NCBI GenBank assembly: GCA_038396625.1
Contig: CP121688.1
Location: forward strand, 372,001 to 436,000
DNA length: 64,000 bases
Origin: G038396625 sp038396625
GTDB lineage: Bacteria; Bacillota; Clostridia; Peptostreptococcales; Thermotaleaceae
Direction of reading: 5' to 3'
A model generated the notes under the pieces. It was not told where the DNA came from, searched no databases, and was given only the letters and a program-made list of their open reading frames with translations. The position numbers and the translations under genes were made by a program. Positions 57,767-64,000 of this stretch are shown here, in pieces. Within the stretch, counting starts at the first letter, position 1. Every line of letters begins with the position of its first letter.

Positions 57767-58999
57767 TTAGAATATCAATTCTAATTTTAATAACCGGTGT
57801 TTTAGGGTTTCGATGATTCTTCTTTCATCATTGGCATCTTGGGCTTCAAAGGTTACTGAAAGTCGCAGATAAGAACCAGCTGCGTCCCAAGGAACAGTAG
57901 AGACGAGAGCATTCTTGAGCAAATACTGGGCAACTTCTTCAGCATCTGAAAAGACGATACCAGATTTTGTACCTGAAGGAATGGGTACGTAACAGTAGAA
58001 AGTTCCCTTTGGTTTTTTCGCATCAAAACCTACTTCTCGCAAAGCATTTACCAGCAAATCAAATCTTCTTGAATATTTTTTGCAGATGGATGCGGTTATT
58101 TCCGGATGTGATAAAGCATAAACACCTGCTTTTTGAATACCTATAAACTGACCTGAATCGGTATTGCCTTTTACATTCCCGTAGGCTCTTACAATTTTTT
58201 CATTTCCTGCAATAAAAGCCAATCTCCATCCTGTCATATTATAAGCTTTAGACAAAGAATGGATTTCCACTCCTACTTCTTTTGCGCCATCGATCGACAG
58301 GAAACTTAAAGGTTTGTAGTCATCAAAGGTGACCGCTCCATAAGAAGCGTCAGATATGACAGCAATATTATTTTTATGGGCAAAGGCTACAACTTCTTCA
58401 AAAAACTTTTGGGTAGCCACTTGTCCTGTAGGATTATTTGGATAGTTTAAGTATAAAAGCTTTGCTTTTTGCAAAATATGCTCTGGTATTTTAGAAAAGT
58501 CAGGATAAAAATGATTTTCTTTATATAAAGGCATGTAATAAGGTATACCGCCTAAATATTGAGTATGGGTAGCAATGACTGGATATCCAGGAGCTGTGGT
58601 AATGGCAATATCATCTTTGTTAATAAAGCACATGGGGAGTATTGATAAAATCGATTTTGCCCCAATGCCGTGCAAAACTTCTCTATAGGGATCAATATTT
58701 CTTAAACCGTAGATGGTTTCCAAGTATTTTACAGCTGCTTCTTGAAAAGCTACAATGCCATTATCTGCGTACCATCTATTTTCGGGTTTCCCTGCTTCTT
58801 CAGCGAGTATACTTACAATGCTGGGGTCAGCAGGTGCATCAGGTTCTCCAATACCCAAATCAATAATAGGAATATCAGGGTATTGAATGCGCATTTCTCG
58901 CTTTGCTTTTTTGATTTTAATAAATTTATAATCTTGTTCAAGACGGTCAAAACTTTTGCCACCAAGGCGATCTGCAATAAGATTTGTAATAATATCCAA
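57767..58999 (-). CDS. dapL: LL-diaminopimelate aminotransferase (DapL-like)
   Basis: A 410-residue fold-type I PLP aminotransferase. IIDLGIGEPDAPADP, WYADNGIVAFQEAA, LNYPNNPTGQVA, ISDASYGAVTFDD and the PLP lysine in SLSKAYNMTGWRLAF agree with DapL, which makes LL-diaminopimelate in one step for lysine and peptidoglycan. I start at TTG 58999, with AAAGGAGG 7 bases upstream; the frame is open further but lacks a site. A related aspartate-type aminotransferase role cannot be excluded. No other lysine genes are adjacent. Confidence 0.87.
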   Translation of the reverse strand: MDIITNLIADRLGGKSFDRLEQDYKFIKIKKAKREMRIQYPDIPIIDLGIGEPDAPADPSIVSILAEEAGKPENRWYADNGIVAFQEAAVKYLETIYGLRNIDPYREVLHGIGAKSILSILPMCFINKDDIAITTAPGYPVIATHTQYLGGIPYYMPLYKENHFYPDFSKIPEHILQKAKLLYLNYPNNPTGQVATQKFFEEVVAFAHKNNIAVISDASYGAVTFDDYKPLSFLSIDGAKEVGVEIHSLSKAYNMTGWRLAFIAGNEKIVRAYGNVKGNTDSGQFIGIQKAGVYALSHPEITASICKKYSRRFDLLVNALREVGFDAKKPKGTFYCYVPIPSGTKSGIVFSDAEEVAQYLLKNALVSTVPWDAAGSYLRLSVTFEAQDANDERRIIETLKHRLLKLELIF

Positions 59000-59114
59000 T
59001 GGAAATCCTCCTTTACAGGAACGATAATACTTGATACAACGAAAAGACACCTTCTTTATCATGATATTCATAAAAGGAAAAAAGTGTTCTTGTTAAGGAA
59101 ATATGTTTTTATTG

Positions 59115-59145
59115 ACAAAAGCTCTTGTAGATTAAGAGCTTTTGT
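59115..59145 (-). terminator. Terminator after Gly/Phe-rich gene
   Basis: ACAAAAGCTCTT / AAGAGCTTTTGT hairpin with a 7-base loop; on the minus strand it follows the Gly/Phe-rich gene and ends in CAATAAAA, so the T-run is weak. Confidence 0.65.
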
Positions 59146-59171
59146 ACATGTACATCCTATACTGTATCTTT

Positions 59172-59432
59172 TTAATCGTACCAATATCCCGGACCATAAC
59201 CTGGTCCAAATCCTGGTCTTGATCCAAATCCTGGTCCAAAGCCAAACCAAGGCCCAAAGCCAAATCCTGGTCCAAAGCCAAATCCTGGTCCAAATCCAAA
59301 TCCAAACCAAGGTCTAAATCCAAATCCGAACCAAGGGCGGTATCCAAGGCCTGGACGGTAGCCAAATTCAGGTCTATATCCAAATTGTTGTGGGTAGATC
59401 GATGTTTGATCGTAAGTGTCTATATAGTTCAT
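59172..59432 (-). CDS. Gly/Phe/Pro-rich repeat protein, possible spore coat protein
   Basis: An 86-residue low-complexity protein. After the start MNYIDTYDQTSIYPQQ it is made of FGYRP, RPWFGFGF and GPGFGF units ending in GYGPGYWYD. About two thirds of residues are Gly, Phe, Pro or Tyr. The composition resembles clostridial or bacillary coat and structural proteins; function is inferred only. AGGAGGG is 11 bases before ATG. Because the DNA is repetitive, long open frames in other phases appear by chance. Confidence 0.75.
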   Translation of the reverse strand: MNYIDTYDQTSIYPQQFGYRPEFGYRPGLGYRPWFGFGFRPWFGFGFGPGFGFGPGFGFGPWFGFGPGFGSRPGFGPGYGPGYWYD

Positions 59433-59593
59433 GCAGTAATTCCCTCCTAATATATGATGTTTTTATTTTACATTTATATCATATGAGAAATAAATTTTTT
59501 TGTTACTCTAGGGAGGAAGGATTAGGTAATATTTAATGGTAAATTTATCTGAAGCAGTGCTGTACAGCTGTTGAATAGAAAGTCATAGAAAAA

Positions 59594-59644
59594 TAGTTGC
59601 AAATACAACTAAAATAATATATAATATAGTTGCGTTTGCAACGA
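59594..59644 (+). promoter_or_regulatory. marR-MATE promoter with two MarR-type operators
   Basis: Promoter: TTGCAA (59597-59602), 17-base spacer, TATAAT (59620-59625). Operators: TAGTTG-CAAATA-CAACTA at 59594-59611 over the -35, and TAGTTG-CGTTTG-CAACGA at 59627-59644 just after the -10. They have the same layout and are 33 bases (three helical turns) apart. Autoregulation by the adjacent MarR protein is likely. Confidence 0.75.
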
Positions 59645-59678
59645 AATTCATCTTTCAATACATGAGGAGGAGATATAA

Positions 59679-60125
59679 ATGACACAGGGAGATCATTCGA
59701 TAGGGAAGTGGATTTCTATTATTTATCGGTACGGACAAAGCTATATAGAGAAAAGATTGCAGCCCTACAACATAGGGAGTGGGCAGTATATTTTTTTATT
59801 AATTTTGCTTAGAAAAGATGGGATAAGTCAGGAAGCTTTATCAAATAATTTGAATATAGATAAGGGAACGACTGCTCGAGCAATCCAAAAGCTTGAAAAA
59901 GAAGGCTATGTTGTTAGAAGAGTAGATACCAATGATCGAAGAGCATATAAAATTTATGTTACAGACAAGGCACAGCAAATAAAGCCTATCTTATATAAGG
60001 TGTTGTCAGAGTGGACCAAGATTTTAGGTACTGATTTAACAGAAGAAGAAACAACCATCGTATTAAGCATATTAAAAAGGATGGCTAAAAATGCGGCACA
60101 ATTTATGGCACAACACATCGAATAG
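59679..60125 (+). CDS. MarR-family regulator
   Basis: A 148-residue winged-helix repressor. The helix-turn-helix and wing are ISQEALSNNLNIDKGTTARAIQKLEKEGYVVRRVDTNDRRAYKIYVT. MarR proteins usually respond to small molecules and control efflux. It is 18 bases before a MATE gene and follows two matching operators, so it probably represses both genes. GAGGAGGAG precedes the ATG. Confidence 0.93.
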   Translation: MTQGDHSIGKWISIIYRYGQSYIEKRLQPYNIGSGQYIFLLILLRKDGISQEALSNNLNIDKGTTARAIQKLEKEGYVVRRVDTNDRRAYKIYVTDKAQQIKPILYKVLSEWTKILGTDLTEEETTIVLSILKRMAKNAAQFMAQHIE

Positions 60126-60143
60126 AATAAGGAGAGAAAATGC

Positions 60144-61496
60144 GTGAATGAAAGAAGCTTAAGACTTGAAAATGAAAAAATCAGTAAACTGTTGATAAAT
60201 CTATCATTACCGGCAACGATAGGCATGATTGTCAATGCTTTATACAATGTGGTAGACACCATATTTATCGGGCGCTACGTGGGAACTTTGGGAATTGCAG
60301 GATTGACCATTGCCTTTCCTGTACAGATGGTCATTATGGCATTGGGGCAATTGATTGGTATTGGTGCAGCTTCTGCTGTATCAAGAAGTTTAGGTGCAAA
60401 GGATTTAGAAAGAGCTGATTATGTAGTAGGGAATGCGTTTCTTTCTATTGGTGTATTGAGTATAATGACGGTAGGTTTGGGACTTGCCTTTATGGAACCT
60501 CTATTAAAAGTTTTTGGTGCTACGGATTCCATTTTGCCCTATGCTAAAGCATATATGTGGATTATATTTTTAGGAAGCATTTATTTTCCTTTCGTAGTGG
60601 CTGCCAACAATTTAGTAAGAGCAGAAGGAAATGCGAAAGCAGCGATGTATAGCATGCTCATAGGGACTGGTTTAAATATTATATTAGATCCGATTTTTAT
60701 TGTAGGACTTAAAATGGGAATCGAAGGGGCAGCGCTTGCTACTATTATTTCTCAGTTTGCTTCTTTTCTTTATATATTGAGATACTTGTTTGGGAAACAA
60801 AGTATTTTTAAGATACAGGGGCATCATTTTAAGCCCCAAAAAGAAATTATTCAAGAAATCGTTACGGTAGGTTTTGCTGCTTTTGCTCGGCAAATTGCAG
60901 GAAGTATTGTAGCCATTGTTTTAAATAACTCTTTGAAATTTTATGGGGGAGATTTGGCCATATCCATTTTAGGGATCGTGAATCGCGTGATGATGTTTTT
61001 ATTTATGCCTTTATTTGGGATTATACAAGGAATGCAACCGATTATAGGATTTAATTATGGGGCAAAAAAAATCGATCGTGTAAAGGAAACTGTAAAATTA
61101 TCTATTATAATCACCACCCTGTTGGCTACCTTTGGTACATTGACTGGAGCATTATTTCCGGATGCGATTATTAGGGTGTTTAGTAAAGATATAACACTCA
61201 TAGAAAGTGGCATACAAGTGATAAGAATTGTGATCTTCATGGTGCCTGTAATAGGAATTCAAATTGTAGGTGCAGCACTGTTTCAGTCGCTAGGAAGGGC
61301 AATACCTTCTCTAATCTTATCCTTGCTTAGACAAGTGATTTTATTTATTCCATTGGTACTCATACTACCTCGCCTATTTGATTTAGGATTGCTGGGAATT
61401 TGGATTACTTTCCCCATTGCCGATGCCATTGCTACTATTATTACCACAATTTTATTGCAAAGAGAAATGAAAAATATTGCATTAGAAGGAAAATAA
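60144..61496 (+). CDS. MATE-family multidrug efflux transporter
   Basis: A 450-residue transporter with 12 membrane segments in two halves. NVVDTIFIGRYVGTLGIAGLTIAFP, GIGAASAVSRSLGAKD, NNLVRAEGNAKAAM and IIGFNYGAKKIDRVKE are MATE signatures. It exports cationic drugs or metabolites using Na+ or H+. Start GTG with AAGGAGA upstream. Co-transcribed with marR. Confidence 0.94.
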   Translation: MNERSLRLENEKISKLLINLSLPATIGMIVNALYNVVDTIFIGRYVGTLGIAGLTIAFPVQMVIMALGQLIGIGAASAVSRSLGAKDLERADYVVGNAFLSIGVLSIMTVGLGLAFMEPLLKVFGATDSILPYAKAYMWIIFLGSIYFPFVVAANNLVRAEGNAKAAMYSMLIGTGLNIILDPIFIVGLKMGIEGAALATIISQFASFLYILRYLFGKQSIFKIQGHHFKPQKEIIQEIVTVGFAAFARQIAGSIVAIVLNNSLKFYGGDLAISILGIVNRVMMFLFMPLFGIIQGMQPIIGFNYGAKKIDRVKETVKLSIIITTLLATFGTLTGALFPDAIIRVFSKDITLIESGIQVIRIVIFMVPVIGIQIVGAALFQSLGRAIPSLILSLLRQVILFIPLVLILPRLFDLGLLGIWITFPIADAIATIITTILLQREMKNIALEGK

Positions 61497-61498
61497 AG

Positions 61499-61530
61499 CA
61501 AAAGAACTCATGAATTTGGGTTCTTTTGTA
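61499..61530 (+). terminator. Terminator after MATE gene
   Basis: CAAAAGAAC / GTTCTTTTG hairpin with a 12-base loop, ending TATTTAT. Confidence 0.75.
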
Positions 61531-61566
61531 TTTATAAAAATAAAGCAAAAACTGACAGTCCATTGT

Positions 61567-61608
61567 TTGACAGAAAAAAAAGGAAGTGCTAAAATAATGA
61601 TGGTACCA
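61567..61608 (+). promoter_or_regulatory. TetR-RND unit promoter with palindromic operator
   Basis: TTGACA (61567-61572), 16-base spacer, TAAAAT (61589-61594), and the 10-bp palindrome ATGGTACCAT (61599-61608) across the inferred start point, a plausible self-operator of the TetR protein. Confidence 0.6.
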
Positions 61609-61657
61609 TAAAAACTTTTAAAGTTTCTACATTACAAATAAAGAAAGAAGTGAAAAA

Positions 61658-62224
61658 ATGCATTCTAGAATCATAGAAGGAGCAATTGAAGAAACTGGTG
61701 AAAAGGGTATAAAATTTACTATGAATGATCTAGCAAAACGACTTGGCGTAAGCAAACGAACCATTTATGAAAAATTTAATTCCAAAGAAGAAATTATAGA
61801 AGCCATTGTAGACAAGTTCTTGGCTACAATGAAAGAAAAGGAAGAAGAAATTTTAAATGATCCAAATTTAACTAGCATCGAAAAACTCAAGGCCATTGCC
61901 ATGATTTTACCGAATGATTTCAAATTGATGTATTTCAGCAAATTTTATGAGATGAAGCGATACTATCCAAAACAGTGGCAGAAAATAGAAAAATGGGCGG
62001 CAGAATGGGAACCAGAGACTAAGTTGATAGAAGAAGGGATTGGAAACCATCAACTTAGAAAAGTGAATACCGTTGTTTTAAGGAAGATAGTTGTCGAATC
62101 TACTATGGCTTTACTGGATCGAAACTTTTTAATAAAAAATGATATTACACTGCGAGATGCGCTACATGCCATGGTGGATATCATTTTATATGGATTAGTA
62201 AAGGATGAAAGAAAAGACGAATAA
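61658..62224 (+). CDS. TetR-family regulator
   Basis: A 188-residue repressor with N-terminal helix-turn-helix FTMNDLAKRLGVSKRTIYEKFNSKEEIIEAI and a helical ligand-binding domain. The ribosome site is weak (GAAAGAAG). It precedes the genes for an RND efflux pump and likely controls them and itself. The ligand is not predictable. Confidence 0.92.
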   Translation: MHSRIIEGAIEETGEKGIKFTMNDLAKRLGVSKRTIYEKFNSKEEIIEAIVDKFLATMKEKEEEILNDPNLTSIEKLKAIAMILPNDFKLMYFSKFYEMKRYYPKQWQKIEKWAAEWEPETKLIEEGIGNHQLRKVNTVVLRKIVVESTMALLDRNFLIKNDITLRDALHAMVDIILYGLVKDERKDE

Positions 62225-62377
62225 ACCTCAGGGATCAAAAAGAGATACGGTGGTAGCGTATTTCTATACGAAAACTATAGATAACAATAAAGTTTTATTA
62301 TTACCGGAGTAAAAAGAGATAGCACAAAATATTTTTCAATACAAACAATATAGTAGATGTATAAGGGGGCATTGATC

Positions 62378-63550
62378 ATGAAAAGCAAAAGATTTATTTA
62401 TTTTGTACTTATTTTGTGTGGGCAGGTTGTTTTTGCAGGCTGTGATTTGCACAAAACAACAGAAGTTGCAACAGAAGTTTTAAAGCCAGCGGTAATCCAA
62501 GAGGTAAAAGAACAAACCTATGCCGATGAGATTTCTTTGAGTGGCAATATTAAACCTAGCAAAACAGTAAAACTATCCTATAAGATTGCTGGCGTTATTG
62601 AAAATGTTTTTGTAGAAGAAGGTCAGGCAGTGGGAAAAAATGATATGGTCATGATGTTAGATGATTATGACTATGTACTAAATGCCAAGGCTGCCAAAGC
62701 CACATGGACAGCTTCAAAAATGAAAATGGATAGTCAGATTCCTTCAAAGATGAATCAAGCAAAAGCTAAATTGGATGTGGTAGAGAAAAACTATGGGCGA
62801 ATAAAGGAGTTGTATGAAGAAGGAGCTGTTTCAGAAGCCCAGATGGAGCAAGTAGAAGCTGAATATATTGCTGCTTCCAATATGTATCAAGAAGCGATGG
62901 ATGCAAAGGAATATACAAGGATAGAATTAGAAAAAGCGGAAGCATTAAGAGATGTTGCAGATGCTAATTTAAAGGATACCAAGCTATTAAGCCCTATAGA
63001 TGGTGTGGTATTAAAGAAACTAGCGGAATCAGGAGAAACAGTGGCCCCAGGATATCCCGTGGTGATCCTAGGAGAAGTAGGAGAAGTAGAGACAGAAGTA
63101 GGGGTGGCAGATGCTTATATTAACAAGATAAAAAAAGGACAAGAAGCAGAGGTATATGTATATGGAGTAGAAAAAGAATTTAAAGGAATTATTGGGGAAG
63201 TGGGTGCGATGGCAGATCCAGAAACTAGAACATTCCCTGTTAAAATCCAAATTAACAATGAAGAAAATCTACTGAAACCTGGGATGGTAGCAAAGGTAAG
63301 CATTCCTTTGGCAGAACAAAAATCAGTATTTGTTCCTGTAGATAGCGTGATGAATATGCCTGAAGGGCCCATTGTTTTTGTGTATGATGAGAAAAAAGGA
63401 GAGGTACAGAAACGTAAAGTTGTACCGGGAAATCTCCTAAAAGATGAGATAGAAATAAAAGAGGGGCTAAAGGTAGGAGAAAAGATTGTTGTGGAAGGAC
63501 AATTTAAATTAAGTGATCATGACAAAATCAATGTGGAGGAAGCGAAATAA
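62378..63550 (+). CDS. RND efflux membrane-fusion (adaptor) lipoprotein
   Basis: A 390-residue HlyD/AcrA-type periplasmic adaptor anchored as a lipoprotein (lipobox FAGC, Cys at about 24). The biotinyl-lipoyl-like domain VKLSYKIAGVIENVFVEEGQAVGKND, a helical hairpin of about 100 residues, and KLLSPIDGVVLKKLAESGETVAPGYP are visible. In a Gram-positive it bridges the pump to the wall side. I start at ATG 62378, 8 bases after AAGGGGG; the ATG at 62357 lacks a ribosome site. Its stop overlaps the pump start by one base. Confidence 0.92.
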   Translation: MKSKRFIYFVLILCGQVVFAGCDLHKTTEVATEVLKPAVIQEVKEQTYADEISLSGNIKPSKTVKLSYKIAGVIENVFVEEGQAVGKNDMVMMLDDYDYVLNAKAAKATWTASKMKMDSQIPSKMNQAKAKLDVVEKNYGRIKELYEEGAVSEAQMEQVEAEYIAASNMYQEAMDAKEYTRIELEKAEALRDVADANLKDTKLLSPIDGVVLKKLAESGETVAPGYPVVILGEVGEVETEVGVADAYINKIKKGQEAEVYVYGVEKEFKGIIGEVGAMADPETRTFPVKIQINNEENLLKPGMVAKVSIPLAEQKSVFVPVDSVMNMPEGPIVFVYDEKKGEVQKRKVVPGNLLKDEIEIKEGLKVGEKIVVEGQFKLSDHDKINVEEAK

Positions 63551-64000
63551 TGATAAAATGGAGCGTAAATCATAGAAGTATTGTGATGCTAATTTGTTTT
63601 TTCGTTCTCCTAGCAGGGGTTTTTCTATATGGGGGAATGGAAAGGCAAGAAAATCCCAATGTTGTCGCACCGGCAGCCTTGGTAAAATGTATTTATCCAG
63701 GAGCAAATCCTGAAGATATAGAGAAGCTAATTATCAAACCCTTAGAAACAAAAATCAATGAGATTTCTGAAATAAAAAAATTAGAAAGCTATGCTATGGA
63801 TAGTGTAGGCATCATTAAAGTAACACTTGTGGATTTGAGTGATGATAAAATTGATGAAATTTGGGATGATCTAAAGGATGATGTGGATCAAGTAAAAAAG
63901 GAATTACCTGAGCAAGCCTTCGAACCAGAAATTCATACAGATTTTACAGAAACCTATGGATTACTGTTGGCATTAACAGGAAATCAATATACTTATCAAG
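63550..64000 (+). CDS. RND efflux pump (AcrB-like), partial, runs off the window
   Basis: The N-terminal 150 residues of an RND transporter. MIKWSVNHRSIVMLICFFVLLAGVFLY is the first membrane segment; NPNVVAPAALVKCIYPGANPEDIEKLIIKPLE and the periplasmic porter region follow, with the expected EISEIKKLESYAMDSVGIIKV. It starts at TAATG, overlapping the adaptor stop. The 3' end is outside the window. Confidence 0.92.
   Translation, partial: MIKWSVNHRSIVMLICFFVLLAGVFLYGGMERQENPNVVAPAALVKCIYPGANPEDIEKLIIKPLETKINEISEIKKLESYAMDSVGIIKVTLVDLSDDKIDEIWDDLKDDVDQVKKELPEQAFEPEIHTDFTETYGLLLALTGNQYTYQ

Noticed and set aside
59068..59383. Several open frames in other phases of the Gly/Phe-rich gene, on both strands
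   Set aside because: They are shadows of the DNA repeat (runs of Asp-Leu, Trp-Ile or Gln-Ile) and have no ribosome sites; only the frame with AGGAGGG and a non-repetitive start is kept.

Overview
The window looks like chromosome from a low-GC, anaerobic, probably spore-forming member of the Clostridia (an Alkaliphilus- or Crassaminicella-like lineage is my guess, not shown by the sequence). The reasons are AT-rich DNA with strong AGGAGG ribosome binding sites and many TTG/GTG starts, a V-type ATPase operon, hybrid-cluster protein, the AsrABC sulfite reductase, a 2-hydroxyacyl-CoA dehydratase-type activase cassette, a YhcN-type sporulation lipoprotein, a sigma-54 activator, glycine and FMN riboswitches, and a probable selenocysteine codon. 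I saw no rRNA, tRNA, CRISPR array, prophage or intact transposase.

Layout. 0-5.5 kb: V-ATPase genes in the order (end of an upstream gene)-K-F-E-A-B-D. 5.9-9.0 kb: two paralogous DUF2229-type iron-sulfur proteins plus a BadF/HgdC-type ATPase. 9.3-10.9 kb: a TPR-like protein, RNase HI and an unknown. 11.2-14.8 kb: FNT-family hydrosulfide channel with asrABC. 15.3-18.7 kb: a response regulator, a sensor kinase and an HtrA protease. 18.8-21.0 kb: small membrane proteins, hemerythrin and a lipoprotein. 21.2-26.3 kb: AhpD-like protein, lipoyl-dihydrolipoyl dehydrogenase, a sigma-54 activator and a nitroreductase. 26.3-28.9 kb: hcp diverging from a spore lipoprotein. 28.9-31.6 kb: a Met/Pro-rich protein, a secreted repeat protein and a soluble chemoreceptor-like protein. 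31.8-35.0 kb: copper export genes copA-copZ-csoR. 35.1-41.2 kb: a large SARP-type regulator divergent from a YfcC transporter and an M20 amidohydrolase. 41.2-46.6 kb: a glutamate-synthase-like FMN protein and the riboflavin operon under an FMN riboswitch. 46.8-49.7 kb: zinc-type ABC transporter. 49.7-54.4 kb: Eis-like acetyltransferase, DUF2156 protein, an AGCS transporter behind a tandem glycine riboswitch, and a Fur-family regulator. 54.5-57.7 kb: a TelA/TerD-type cluster. 57.8-59.4 kb: DapL-like aminotransferase and a Gly/Phe-rich protein. 59.6-64.0 kb: MarR-MATE and TetR-RND efflux genes; the last is cut by the window edge.

The most striking observation is copA. Its frame is broken only by one in-frame UGA at codon 85, exactly where the first Cys of the second GMTCxxC copper-binding motif should be. 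A perfect 7-bp hairpin with a 6-nt loop lies 17 nt past that UGA, in the place and of the shape of a bacterial SECIS element. I infer a selenocysteine-containing copper ATPase.

Several regulatory circuits can be read directly. CRP/FNR-type palindromes (TGTGA-N6-TCACA) stand exactly 41.5 bp upstream of the inferred start points of both hcp and hsc-asrABC, which suggests one activator links nitrosative and sulfite metabolism. Three 11-bp-phased PhoP-like boxes precede htrA, next to a two-component pair. A sigma-54 promoter with a palindromic upstream site precedes the AhpD-like/dihydrolipoyl dehydrogenase pair, whose next gene is a sigma-54 activator. Two identical-layout operators flank the -35 and -10 of marR-MATE. 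The znuC-znuB junction carries hairpins that look like the right end (omega-RNA region) of an IS200/IS605 element.
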